Source: Planctomycetaceae bacterium (GTDB lineage Bacteria; Planctomycetota; Planctomycetia; Planctomycetales; Planctomycetaceae). From it: a DNA stretch of 40,455 bases. The stretch spans positions 1 through 40,455 of the forward strand of contig CANJQC010000040.1 in NCBI GenBank assembly GCA_947476295.1. Reading direction: 5' to 3'. How positions within the stretch are numbered: the first letter of the stretch is position 1; each line of letters starts with the position of its first letter. The translations under genes were made by a program, and so were the position numbers. This document shows positions 25,653 to 33,490 of the stretch, in pieces. A model generated the notes under the pieces. That model worked only from the letters and a program-made list of their open reading frames with translations. It was not told where the DNA came from and searched no databases.

Positions 25653-26738
25653 CTAGAATTCACCCGTGATTTCTCCTCCGTTGCGAGTTGAGAGACCGAC
25701 CCATACAAAGCCGTCAATGAATTCTGAAATGAAGCGTACAGAGCCGTCGCCGAAAAGAATATTAGCCCCGCCGATGTGTTCAGAATACATCTGGTCGGTA
25801 TGCCCAAACGGATGGTTCGGAGCATGGATGATAACTTGCGGATGATCATGGGTGTCTGGCCCGCTGTGGGCTCCTAATAAACATCCGGCACTGTTGCACT
25901 CGGAAGGCCAGTTGCCTTTGGGACAGGTCGCTGCGTTTGGGACCGTTCCATACCAGGTCTTATTGCTGAGTGAAGAACTGTGCTCGCCGATGAATACCGT
26001 ATTCGACAAGCCGTCCAGGACATCAGAGGATCGAATTCTTGAGTTGCGGTAGAATGGCCCGTCCTGAATCGCAAGAGTCCCGCTGGCAGGGATTGGTTCG
26101 GGAATTGAAAAGTCAATGGAATAGGCCGGCGATCGTCCCCATGGCTGATGAATTCCTGCGTTTGTCACGTAATGCGAATGCGAGAACTTTAACTCTGGAC
26201 TGAACGCCACAGGATTCGCCGGAGCAGCCGAAGTGCCCGATGTCCACCGCTCGACCACGAACCCGTCGCTGCCTCCAGTCGCTGACGGACAAAGAAATGC
26301 GGTGAGCTTTGTCTTCGCTGCTGCTGCGTGCGCAGGGGCCCAGCATGGCAAAGAAAAATCCAGACTCTGAAAGAGTGGAGTTTGCTCAAGCTGTGGCAAC
26401 AACAGGGTACCCCAGCCGAATCCTGAAGGTCCATTTCCATTATCGTCCGGATAGGCGATTCCGTGAACAACCCCGGACGTTCCAACTTGACCAATGTACG
26501 CAGGCGGAAACACCTGGTGGACATCGTGATAGTTGTGAATCGCAAGTCCAATCTGCTTGAGATTATTCTTGCACTGTACGCGACGAGCCGCCTCCCGCGC
26601 CTGCTGAACCGCTGGCAACAGTAACGAAACCAAAATGGCTATAATCGCAATCACGACGAGCAATTCAATGAGCGTAAATGCTCGCGAGCGACGCGACAGT
26701 CGCCATGAAGACAATCTGCAAATCAGCTTTTGATTCAT
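25653..26738 (-). CDS. DUF1559 protein with prepilin-type N-terminus
   Basis: ATG 26738 gives a basic leader and [20 protein letters not shown], with the family start [20 protein letters not shown] and [16 protein letters not shown]. The C-terminal box is [15 protein letters not shown] and the end is GGEITGEF. Compared with the DUF1559 gene at 23347 it has a longer middle containing Cys ([16 protein letters not shown]) and several His ([19 protein letters not shown]). It is the first gene of a probable unit with the small lipoprotein and the Cys-rich protein, and has two operator-like palindromes about 85-130 bases upstream. Confidence 0.95.
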   Translation of the reverse strand: MNQKLICRLSSWRLSRRSRAFTLIELLVVIAIIAILVSLLLPAVQQAREAARRVQCKNNLKQIGLAIHNYHDVHQVFPPAYIGQVGTSGVVHGIAYPDDNGNGPSGFGWGTLLLPQLEQTPLFQSLDFSLPCWAPAHAAAAKTKLTAFLCPSATGGSDGFVVERWTSGTSAAPANPVAFSPELKFSHSHYVTNAGIHQPWGRSPAYSIDFSIPEPIPASGTLAIQDGPFYRNSRIRSSDVLDGLSNTVFIGEHSSSLSNKTWYGTVPNAATCPKGNWPSECNSAGCLLGAHSGPDTHDHPQVIIHAPNHPFGHTDQMYSEHIGGANILFGDGSVRFISEFIDGFVWVGLSTRNGGEITGEF

Positions 26739-26821
26739 GTGGACGAACTCTACGACAATGTGAAGTGGTAACCCCGTCAAAACAGCCTTTTTAAACCCCT
26801 GCGATGCGTGCCTGCTCCGTT

Positions 26822-26865
26822 TGTAGCTAGCGCTACATCCCGGAAGTGTAGCGTACGCTACACTT
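26822..26865. promoter_or_regulatory. Two tandem operator-like palindromes (TGTAGC-N4-GCTACA)
   Basis: Site 1 (26822-26837) and site 2 (26844-26865, a perfect 22-base palindrome) both contain TGTAGC-N4-GCTACA, with TAGC and GTAC as the respective centres. Their centres are 25 bases apart. They lie between the DUF1559 gene start (26738) and the end of the radical SAM gene (26930), so only the DUF1559 unit is downstream. The form suits a dimeric repressor such as a TetR- or BlaI/CopY-type protein, but no such gene is in the window. Confidence 0.65.
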
Positions 26866-26929
26866 GTGTCAATCGCATCTTTTCAAAGATTCAGGGCGCG
26901 ATCGTTCAGGAGAACCAAGGACTGTCGGC

Positions 26930-28015
26930 CTAAAACAGATGCATCTGGCCCGACGACGTTCGTGGTGGTTTGAACAGATCGGTCCGCGACGCGGGAAGTG
27001 TGGCGTCAAGGCCACAGCGCTGGCGGGTCAGTTTGAAGAGAGCGGAAATCTGGTCGGCGATCGGGCCCGTACCTCGCATCCGAATGCGGAATTCGCTTTG
27101 ACTAAGTTTGCCTTCCCGCACAGCCCGCAGACGCGATTCAATCTTGTCTGCATGAGTCGGGCGATGGCGTTTGATCCAGTCGATAAAGATCGATTCTACC
27201 GACAGCGGTAACCGGACCATAATGTAACTGGCGGATTTAGCTCCAGCCTCTGCGACGGCTTTCAGGACTGCGGGCATTTCATTGTCGTTCAGTCCGGGGA
27301 TGATGGGCGCGACCATGACATGCACAGGAATACCGGCCCCAGCAAGTTTTCGGATTGCCTCCAGCCGACCCGCCGGTGCGGTGCAGGCAGGCTCAAGAAC
27401 TCTGGTAAGTCCCTGATCCAGGCTGTTGATGCTCATTGCGACTTTGCAAAGCTTCATTGCCGCAAGTTCGCTCAGCAAATCGACATCGCGCGTCATCAGC
27501 GAGTTCTTGGTGATCAACGACATCGGTTGCCTGGCTTCCAGAGCGACCTCAAGGCACTGCCGCGTGATCTGCAGTTTACGTTCGATCGGCTGATAACAGT
27601 CGGTGACTCCGGACAACATCACCGGCTCGCACTGATATTTTGGTCGAGCCAGCCAGTCACGAAAAAGCGAGGGAGCGTTTCGCTTGACGAAAATCTTCGT
27701 TTCAAAATCCAGTCCGGCGCTCAATCCGAGGTATTCATGCGAAGGCCTCGCATAACAATAACTACAGCCATGCAGACAGCCTCGATACGGATTCAGGCTA
27801 TATCGAAACGGGATGTCAGGGCTGTCATTTTCTGAAATGACAGACTTCGATGAATCGTCGAAATATCGCGTGGCCGGGCGTTCAAGCTGCTGTAGGAATT
27901 CGTCATCAAATTCCAGTTGTTCGAAGTCTGCTTCGTGAAGTACGGTAAGAAATCTGTTCGCCGGGTTGTCAGCGGCACCACGTCCAACAGGATCTCGTCC
28001 GGGATTTTTTGACAT
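26930..28015 (-). CDS. PA0069-family radical SAM protein
   Basis: The radical SAM cluster motif is at C80, C84 and C87 (NPYRGCLHGCSYCYARPSHE). The family continues with YLGLSAGLDFETKIFVK and GVTDCYQPIERK, and PIIPGLNDNEMP late in the barrel. Proteins of this group resemble spore photoproduct lyase and are annotated PA0069/Rv2578c family; their reaction is not known. ATG 28015 is chosen; the 44-residue upstream extension has no resemblance. The C-terminal SSGQMHLF end is typical of the family. It stands alone on the minus strand, divergent from the SDR gene. Confidence 0.92.
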   Translation of the reverse strand: MSKNPGRDPVGRGAADNPANRFLTVLHEADFEQLEFDDEFLQQLERPATRYFDDSSKSVISENDSPDIPFRYSLNPYRGCLHGCSYCYARPSHEYLGLSAGLDFETKIFVKRNAPSLFRDWLARPKYQCEPVMLSGVTDCYQPIERKLQITRQCLEVALEARQPMSLITKNSLMTRDVDLLSELAAMKLCKVAMSINSLDQGLTRVLEPACTAPAGRLEAIRKLAGAGIPVHVMVAPIIPGLNDNEMPAVLKAVAEAGAKSASYIMVRLPLSVESIFIDWIKRHRPTHADKIESRLRAVREGKLSQSEFRIRMRGTGPIADQISALFKLTRQRCGLDATLPASRTDLFKPPRTSSGQMHLF

Positions 28016-28298
28016 GAGATATCGACGAAAATGCCTAAATTGAAATGCAGAGGCTGTAAAACGCAGGCAACAGCTATAGTCTACGCAGGCTGGCCCGAAA
28101 TGTTGAGTCGGCATGCCGGGCACCGACTGCAGGTTGGTGGATTTCACCAGCGCAGGGTGCGATCATGATTGTGCCTCGATGCTCCGCAGTGAAATTTCCC
28201 GTGAGAGAGTGGCTGGGCACAATGGGATGCAGGTTCACCCGCATTAAGATAGATATTCATTTCCGTTATGTTCCGTTCATATGGTACGAGGTCTTCAC

Positions 28299-29105
28299 AT
28301 GAAGAAATCCCGACCCAAAGGATCAGTCACCTACTGCAACACGGGGCGGGTCGTGTTGGTAAGTGGCGGTGCAAGCGGGATCGGCCGGGCCATCTGCGCT
28401 GCATTTGCCGGGTCTGGCGCGGATGTCGTGTGTCTGGACATTAACGCTGATGCGGCAGTCGATTTGCCGGCAGGAATGACATTTGTCGCGGGAGATACTT
28501 CTCAGGAAGACGACTGCCGGAACGCCGTGGAATTTGCAGTTCAGACGTTTGGTGCTTTGGATGTGCTGGTAAACAATGCGGCCATTCAGCCGCCGTCTTC
28601 GTATGCACCGCTGCATGAGTTTCCGACAGAGCTGTGGGAGCGCATGGTGGGAGTCAACTTCACCGGCTATTCACTGCTGGCGAAATACGCGCTGCGGCAG
28701 ATGCTGAAGCAGGACAGTGGCGTGATCGTGAACATTGCCAGCGGTCAGGCTCATCGCACCGCTCGGGGAGTTCCCGCCTACGGGCCGATCAAGGCAGCGA
28801 ATCTGCTTCAGACGCAGCAATGGGGAGTCGAATACGCTCGCGATGGAATTCGCGTCGTGTCTGTTTCACCGGGCGCGATCAGGACGCCGCTTGTCGAAGC
28901 GACGTTACGTGAGCAAGGCGGTGAAGCATCGTTGGCCAACCGCCATCCCCTTGGTCGTATCGGTCGACCGGATGAAGTTGCCGCAGCCGTCCTGTGGCTC
29001 GCCAGTGACGATGCGTCATTTGTGACGGCTACAGACCTGGAAGTCGATGGCGGTCTTGGAGCGTTCGGTGCGTTTGCTGATCCGTATCCCATGCCACAGT
29101 CGTAA
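28299..29105 (+). CDS. Short-chain dehydrogenase/reductase
   Basis: A classical SDR: nucleotide-binding GGASGIG (23-29), the NNAA motif in VLVNNAAIQ, and the catalytic Ser148 (NIASGQ), Tyr161 and Lys165 (AYGPIKAAN). The acidic residue after beta-2 (CLDINAD) suggests NAD rather than NADP. The C-terminal DLEVDGGLGAFGAF is standard. ATG 28299 has GAGG (28288-28291) seven bases upstream; the ATG at 28281 is weaker. The substrate is unknown and no pathway neighbour is present. Confidence 0.93.
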   Translation: MKKSRPKGSVTYCNTGRVVLVSGGASGIGRAICAAFAGSGADVVCLDINADAAVDLPAGMTFVAGDTSQEDDCRNAVEFAVQTFGALDVLVNNAAIQPPSSYAPLHEFPTELWERMVGVNFTGYSLLAKYALRQMLKQDSGVIVNIASGQAHRTARGVPAYGPIKAANLLQTQQWGVEYARDGIRVVSVSPGAIRTPLVEATLREQGGEASLANRHPLGRIGRPDEVAAAVLWLASDDASFVTATDLEVDGGLGAFGAFADPYPMPQS

Positions 29106-29306
29106 AGTGGATCACAATTTGTGAGCGGCACGCCGCTGCGCCGCAATACCGATAAGTCCAACTTTGGACCGTTCAAAAACCCGGAAAAATCCAGACACAT
29201 TTCGTCATCTGGAAGATCTGGTTGATTGGCGTTTGATACAAAAGTAGACTGCCCGAGTGAAATTGCCTTGTGAAGCACGCTGTTTTGAGTGTTGCAGGAG
29301 TTCGAG

Positions 29307-30974
29307 ATGTCGAATCAGCCCGTTTCTGTCGCGTTGCTGAATCAGGTTCAAAATCGACTTCGCGCGACCAGCTTTGCTCGAGCATTGCATTTTTGGACGC
29401 TGGGAGCCTTGGTTCTGGCCTGTGCCAGTGTGCTCGTTGTGCGGTTACTGGGACTGCTGCCGGAAGATCGACAACCGCTGGCATGGCTGTTGGTATTTCC
29501 CGCCGTGGCCGCCAGTGCTGCCTGGATGTTTCATCGTCGCGTCGAAAAAACGGCTGCCGCTCGAGCGGTCGATCAACATGCAAAAACGGACGATTTGTTT
29601 CTGACGCTGGCGACACTGTCGTCGTCTTCCGGCGAGTATCAGCCTCTGGTCGAACAGTCCGCCGCGAAAGTCGCCACCCGCATCGTGCCCGCGAACGTGG
29701 TTCCGTATAAGGTGGAACGTCCAATCGGAATGCAGGCCGGTGTGCTTTGCATTCTGGCACTTCTTGTCTGGCTGCTTCCAACACTTGATCCATTTGGCAA
29801 CGTCGAGGCAGCCACGAAAGTTGAAAAGACAAAGAAGGAAGTCGAGCTCATTCGCAAGGCCGTCAAATCACGAGAAGAGAAACTGTCGCAGGAAGTGAAA
29901 ACGGCTGAAGAGCGCGATGACAAACTCAACGAGCAGATGAAAGAATTGATGGCATCTTTGCGACAGATGCGACCGACCGAGAAAAAGCCGAACTCCAAAG
30001 TTCTTCAGGATCATCGCGGCTCACTGAATGACATGTGGAAAAATGTGTCTAGTGAAGAACTGCGTGAAATGCTCAGCCAGTCGATCTCGGATCAGCAATT
30101 CGGCGGGCAACGAACTCAGAAGATGAATGAATGGCTCAAGCAGTTGCAGCAGGGCAACAGCGACATGCTTCAACAGCAGTTGGATTCTGCCAAAGAAACT
30201 ATGGAAGCCATGCTGGAAGCTAAGACACCCGAAGATCGCCAGAAACTGGCGTCACAACTACGACGGCAGTTGCAGGACTTGAAAAAATTCTCTTCGGAGA
30301 AAGCCGGTTCACCGGAACTCGAAAACGCACTCAATCAGGCCATGAAGGCTTTGGAAGCCCTTGCGGCCAAAAAGCAAAGCGGCGAAGGCACCAGTGAGGA
30401 AGAAATGCGGATGGCAAAGGAAGCCGCTGAAGCCCTGCGGGAATCTCTGGAATTGTCAAAAACTGAACTTCAGGAACTGGCTCGATCGGCCAAAGAAATG
30501 AAGCAGTTGGAAGAAGCGCTGAAGACGTTGCAGCAGGCAGAAAAACTTAATCAGGACGGTCAGTTGGACGGTGAAGAGTGCGAAGGCTGCAAGTCGCTGG
30601 CAGAGTACGCTGAAAAGTACAAGAAAATGATGGCTGGTATGGGTCAGGACGGCGAGGCAAAACGTGATACGCCGGGTGCCATGCAGGAAGAAGATGACAG
30701 CGATCCCGAAGGCTACAAGGACGAAAAGACGAAGTCGCAGATTCAGGCCGGGAAAGTCCTGCTGTCTATCAAAACAAAAGAAGCAGCGACTGAGAAAGAC
30801 TTCGATCCGGACGAACTGAAGAAGTACGAAAGTACTGTCAGCGAAATCAAATCCGGCGTGCAGGCAGCGATCGAAAACGAACAGATTCCACCCGGCTATG
30901 TCGATGGCATCAAGAGTTATTTCGATAACTTGGAATCGGCCGATTCGACACCCGATTCACCAGCGGTTCCCTGA
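29307..30974 (+). CDS. Membrane protein with long coiled-coil domain
   Basis: ATG 29307 follows AGGAG (29296-29300). Two membrane segments lie near the N-terminus (about 25-50 and 55-75), and another at about 138-160 (MQAGVLCILALLVWLLPTL). From about residue 170 to 480 the protein is almost entirely charged helix rich in Glu, Lys, Gln, Leu and Met, with coiled-coil character. Inside it is a short cysteine pair, DGEECEGCKSLAEY. Similar proteins in planctomycetes often occur with MoxR ATPase and von Willebrand genes, but none is here. No enzymatic motif is visible; a structural or scaffolding role at the membrane is the best guess. Its last 18 bases overlap the end of convergent radC. Confidence 0.75.
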   Translation: MSNQPVSVALLNQVQNRLRATSFARALHFWTLGALVLACASVLVVRLLGLLPEDRQPLAWLLVFPAVAASAAWMFHRRVEKTAAARAVDQHAKTDDLFLTLATLSSSSGEYQPLVEQSAAKVATRIVPANVVPYKVERPIGMQAGVLCILALLVWLLPTLDPFGNVEAATKVEKTKKEVELIRKAVKSREEKLSQEVKTAEERDDKLNEQMKELMASLRQMRPTEKKPNSKVLQDHRGSLNDMWKNVSSEELREMLSQSISDQQFGGQRTQKMNEWLKQLQQGNSDMLQQQLDSAKETMEAMLEAKTPEDRQKLASQLRRQLQDLKKFSSEKAGSPELENALNQAMKALEALAAKKQSGEGTSEEEMRMAKEAAEALRESLELSKTELQELARSAKEMKQLEEALKTLQQAEKLNQDGQLDGEECEGCKSLAEYAEKYKKMMAGMGQDGEAKRDTPGAMQEEDDSDPEGYKDEKTKSQIQAGKVLLSIKTKEAATEKDFDPDELKKYESTVSEIKSGVQAAIENEQIPPGYVDGIKSYFDNLESADSTPDSPAVP

Positions 30975-31931
30975 GCGCCATTCCTGAATGCTCAGCGCTT
31001 TCTCGCCAGCCACCACGATGTGATCGATCAGCGGGATGCCGATGATTTCGGCGACGGATTCCAGACGTTCGGTAACGCTGATGTCCTGATCACTGGGAGT
31101 CGGGTCGCCGGACGGATGGTTGTGGACCACAAGAATGCAGTTCGCTGCATCACGGATGGCTGGTCGAAAAACTTCACGCGGATGGACCAGACTGTTACGC
31201 AGTGTTCCGACCGTGATCTGATGCGATGCAATCGGCTGGTTCTTGGTGTCCAGCGTCACCATGTGGAACTCTTCCTGTTTCGCTTCTTTTGCGAGCCGAC
31301 TGAAATGTTCCAGGCAGAATCGCATGGCAGTGGCGGGACTGGTGATGCGGACGCGTTCCTTAAAACCATTATCCATCGCAGCGGCCACGCGCCGGCCGAG
31401 TTCGATTCCCGCCATGATCTGACAATACGCCGGCTCATTCACCGCGATGCTGTATTCTTTCAGTTCATTTCGCCCAAGACCTGGAAGCGTGTCCAGTCGA
31501 CTTCCCAGCCGTGTCGCAATCCGCTCACCCGCCTGCAGCGCGGATTCACCAACACGGCCTGTGCGGATGAGTATCGCCAGTAGTTCGGACAACTTTAGCT
31601 GCGCCGCGCCGTGTTGCAACAGGCGTTCGCGAGGCCGTTCGCTGGCAGGCGATTCAGTGATCTGCGTTCCATGCACCTGTGAGTTGACCCAAGGATCGAC
31701 TTCAAATTTTTGTGGATCGTCCTTCCAGCGGAATCGTTTTCCGCTGTCTGTTTCGAGTTGCTGCAGATTCCCCTGCTTGACGAGCGCAGTCACAATCAAT
31801 CGCGTGACCTGAATATATTCGTCGCCGTGCGATTCGCGAATTTCTTCCATCGCGAATTCAGGGCGTTCGCACAGTCGCGACAGGACTGCCTGATAAATCT
31901 GTTTGCGATCAGGTTTTGAAACGCGAGGCAT
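30957..31931 (-). CDS. radC: RadC-like JAB/MPN domain protein with extra N-terminal domain
   Basis: The C-terminal JAMM metalloprotease-like motif is complete: the HPREVF segment, then H270 and H272 (VVHNHPSGDPTPSDQD) with S280 and D283. The preceding helix-hairpin-helix-like region (LPGLGRNELKEYSIAV) is typical. The first ~100 residues from ATG 31931 (IYQAVLSRLCERPEFAMEEI ... LIVTALVKQGNLQQLE) look like a winged-helix domain, making the protein 324 aa against about 225 for ordinary RadC. RadC is not the DNA repair gene once supposed; family members are found near mobile elements and their function is unsettled. The frame extends further upstream but without resemblance. Confidence 0.88.
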   Translation of the reverse strand: MPRVSKPDRKQIYQAVLSRLCERPEFAMEEIRESHGDEYIQVTRLIVTALVKQGNLQQLETDSGKRFRWKDDPQKFEVDPWVNSQVHGTQITESPASERPRERLLQHGAAQLKLSELLAILIRTGRVGESALQAGERIATRLGSRLDTLPGLGRNELKEYSIAVNEPAYCQIMAGIELGRRVAAAMDNGFKERVRITSPATAMRFCLEHFSRLAKEAKQEEFHMVTLDTKNQPIASHQITVGTLRNSLVHPREVFRPAIRDAANCILVVHNHPSGDPTPSDQDISVTERLESVAEIIGIPLIDHIVVAGEKALSIQEWRSGNRW

Positions 31932-32129
31932 CTGGATGAGTCCCCATGACAGGCGATCGGATAAACGTTGACAAAGCTGCCATCTTACGAACTTCCAGTG
32001 GCATTTGCCCGCTAAACGAGTGGCTTCCACAGAAAATTGCCAAGTGCCTTTCTTCAGCTCGAAGGCTGAGTAAAATGCAGTACACCTCTGAATCAAAACC
32101 CTCAATCCTGGCCACGCGGAATCTTACGT

Positions 32130-32435
32130 ATGCCAACTTATGTTTACGGTGTCATCCTTTCCGAGGATGACGAAGACGTGGGTGAAGCGTTCGAAGTGGA
32201 ACAAGGCATTAAAGATCCGCCGCTGACGCATCATCCGAAAACAGGCGAGCCTGTTCGCAGACTTCTCTGTGCGCCGTTTGTGGCAGGAACCTGGTCGCCG
32301 CTAAAATCAAAGAACCTGCTCAGCGACAGGAAGCTCACTGAGAAAGGTTTTACGAAGTACGTCAAGACAAGCAACGGTTACGAAAAGAGCGCGGGCTCCG
32401 GACCAGATCGCATCGGCAGCGGATCTGGCGAGTAG
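32130..32435 (+). CDS. FmdB-like protein lacking the zinc-ribbon cysteines
   Basis: The frame follows the FmdB/CxxC_CxxC_SSSS layout (MPTYVYGVI..., AFEVEQGIKDPPLTHHPKTG, EPVRRLLCAPF). In ordinary members the N-terminal Y-x-C-x2-C and the following CPxCG bind zinc; here these positions are YGVILSED and HHPKTG, so the ribbon is gone and only one Cys remains. The C-terminus is Gly/Ser-rich as in the family. It ends seven bases before the binding-protein gene and probably starts the operon. Small regulator or membrane-transport accessory roles are proposed for FmdB, but none is proven. Confidence 0.7.
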   Translation: MPTYVYGVILSEDDEDVGEAFEVEQGIKDPPLTHHPKTGEPVRRLLCAPFVAGTWSPLKSKNLLSDRKLTEKGFTKYVKTSNGYEKSAGSGPDRIGSGSGE

Positions 32436-32442
32436 CAGACCA

Positions 32443-33486
32443 ATGCTATCGTCCACCGCAAATAAAATCACTCTGGCGATGGCAGTCGTGCTCGGAATTG
32501 CACTCATTGTGCCATGGTTGCTGAACCGCAATGCTCCGCTGGACAACACGCTGGTCCTGTACTGTGCGCACGATTCTGTCTTTGCCGATTCGATCCTTCG
32601 ACAGTTCGAAGCCAGGACGGGCATTACGGTCCAGGTGCGGTATGACGAAGAAACCAACAAGTCGCTGGGCCTCACGAACCTGCTGATTACGGAGAGGGCT
32701 CAACCTCGCTGCGACGTCTTCTGGAATAATCAGACACTCGGCACGATTCGCCTGAAACAGGAAGGTCTGCTTGCCGTTGTTGATCCGGCAGTGTTCGCTC
32801 GCATCCCGGGGCAATTTAAGGATCCGGATAATCAATGGGCCGGTTTCGCGGCAAGGCTGCGAGTCTACATCGTGAACACCGACAGAATGCAGGCGACAGA
32901 AACTGACGTCGCTGCAGCGTTCAAAGCCAATTCGCTCTCAAACGTCGCGATTGCCGTGCCGCTGTTTGGCACAACGCTTTCACATTACTCTGTGCTGTGC
33001 GATCGCATGGGACTCGACGGATTAAAAGCCTGGCATGCGTCGCTTAGTGCCCGCAGCATCCGGGAAGTGCGCGGCAACGGAGCGGTCAAAGATCTCGTGG
33101 CTGAAGGTGCCTGCGACTTCGGGTTCACTGATACGGATGATGCGTTCGCCGCGATCGATGCTGGCAAGCCTGTCACGATGTTGCCCGTGCGACTGGAGTC
33201 AGGTCAGACAATCTGTTTGCCCAACAGTGTGGCGATGATCCGCAATTGTCCGCATCCTACGGTTGCTCTCAGGTTGATCGAATTCCTGCTTTCTGAAGAA
33301 GTGGAACTCGCGCTGGCTAACTCCGGATCACGTCAGATTCCGCTGGGATCGGTCGATAACGCTCAACTTCCGACCGACGTCCTGGAACTTAAAAAATGGG
33401 CCGCCGACGGTGTATCGCTCGAAGGCGCTGCGAAGCATCATGATGAAGTTCTGAAGTGGCTGACGACGGAATACACTGGGCGGTGA
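32443..33486 (+). CDS. ABC transporter periplasmic binding protein (iron/type 2 class)
   Basis: After a membrane anchor or signal (ITLAMAVVLGIALIVPWLL) the protein has the PBP type-2 fold of the Fe3+/thiamine/phosphonate group: TLVLYCAHDSVFADSILRQF, RYDEETNKSLGLTNLL, DVFWNNQTLGTIRL, and late GACDFGFTDTDDAFAAIDAG. The hydrophobic anchor has no lipobox Cys. An iron ligand Tyr pair, as in FbpA, was not clearly seen, so the ligand is open (iron, thiamine, phosphonate or similar). It forms an operon with the FmdB-like gene upstream and the permease 4 bases downstream. Confidence 0.87.
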   Translation: MLSSTANKITLAMAVVLGIALIVPWLLNRNAPLDNTLVLYCAHDSVFADSILRQFEARTGITVQVRYDEETNKSLGLTNLLITERAQPRCDVFWNNQTLGTIRLKQEGLLAVVDPAVFARIPGQFKDPDNQWAGFAARLRVYIVNTDRMQATETDVAAAFKANSLSNVAIAVPLFGTTLSHYSVLCDRMGLDGLKAWHASLSARSIREVRGNGAVKDLVAEGACDFGFTDTDDAFAAIDAGKPVTMLPVRLESGQTICLPNSVAMIRNCPHPTVALRLIEFLLSEEVELALANSGSRQIPLGSVDNAQLPTDVLELKKWAADGVSLEGAAKHHDEVLKWLTTEYTGR

Positions 33487-33490
33487 CTAC

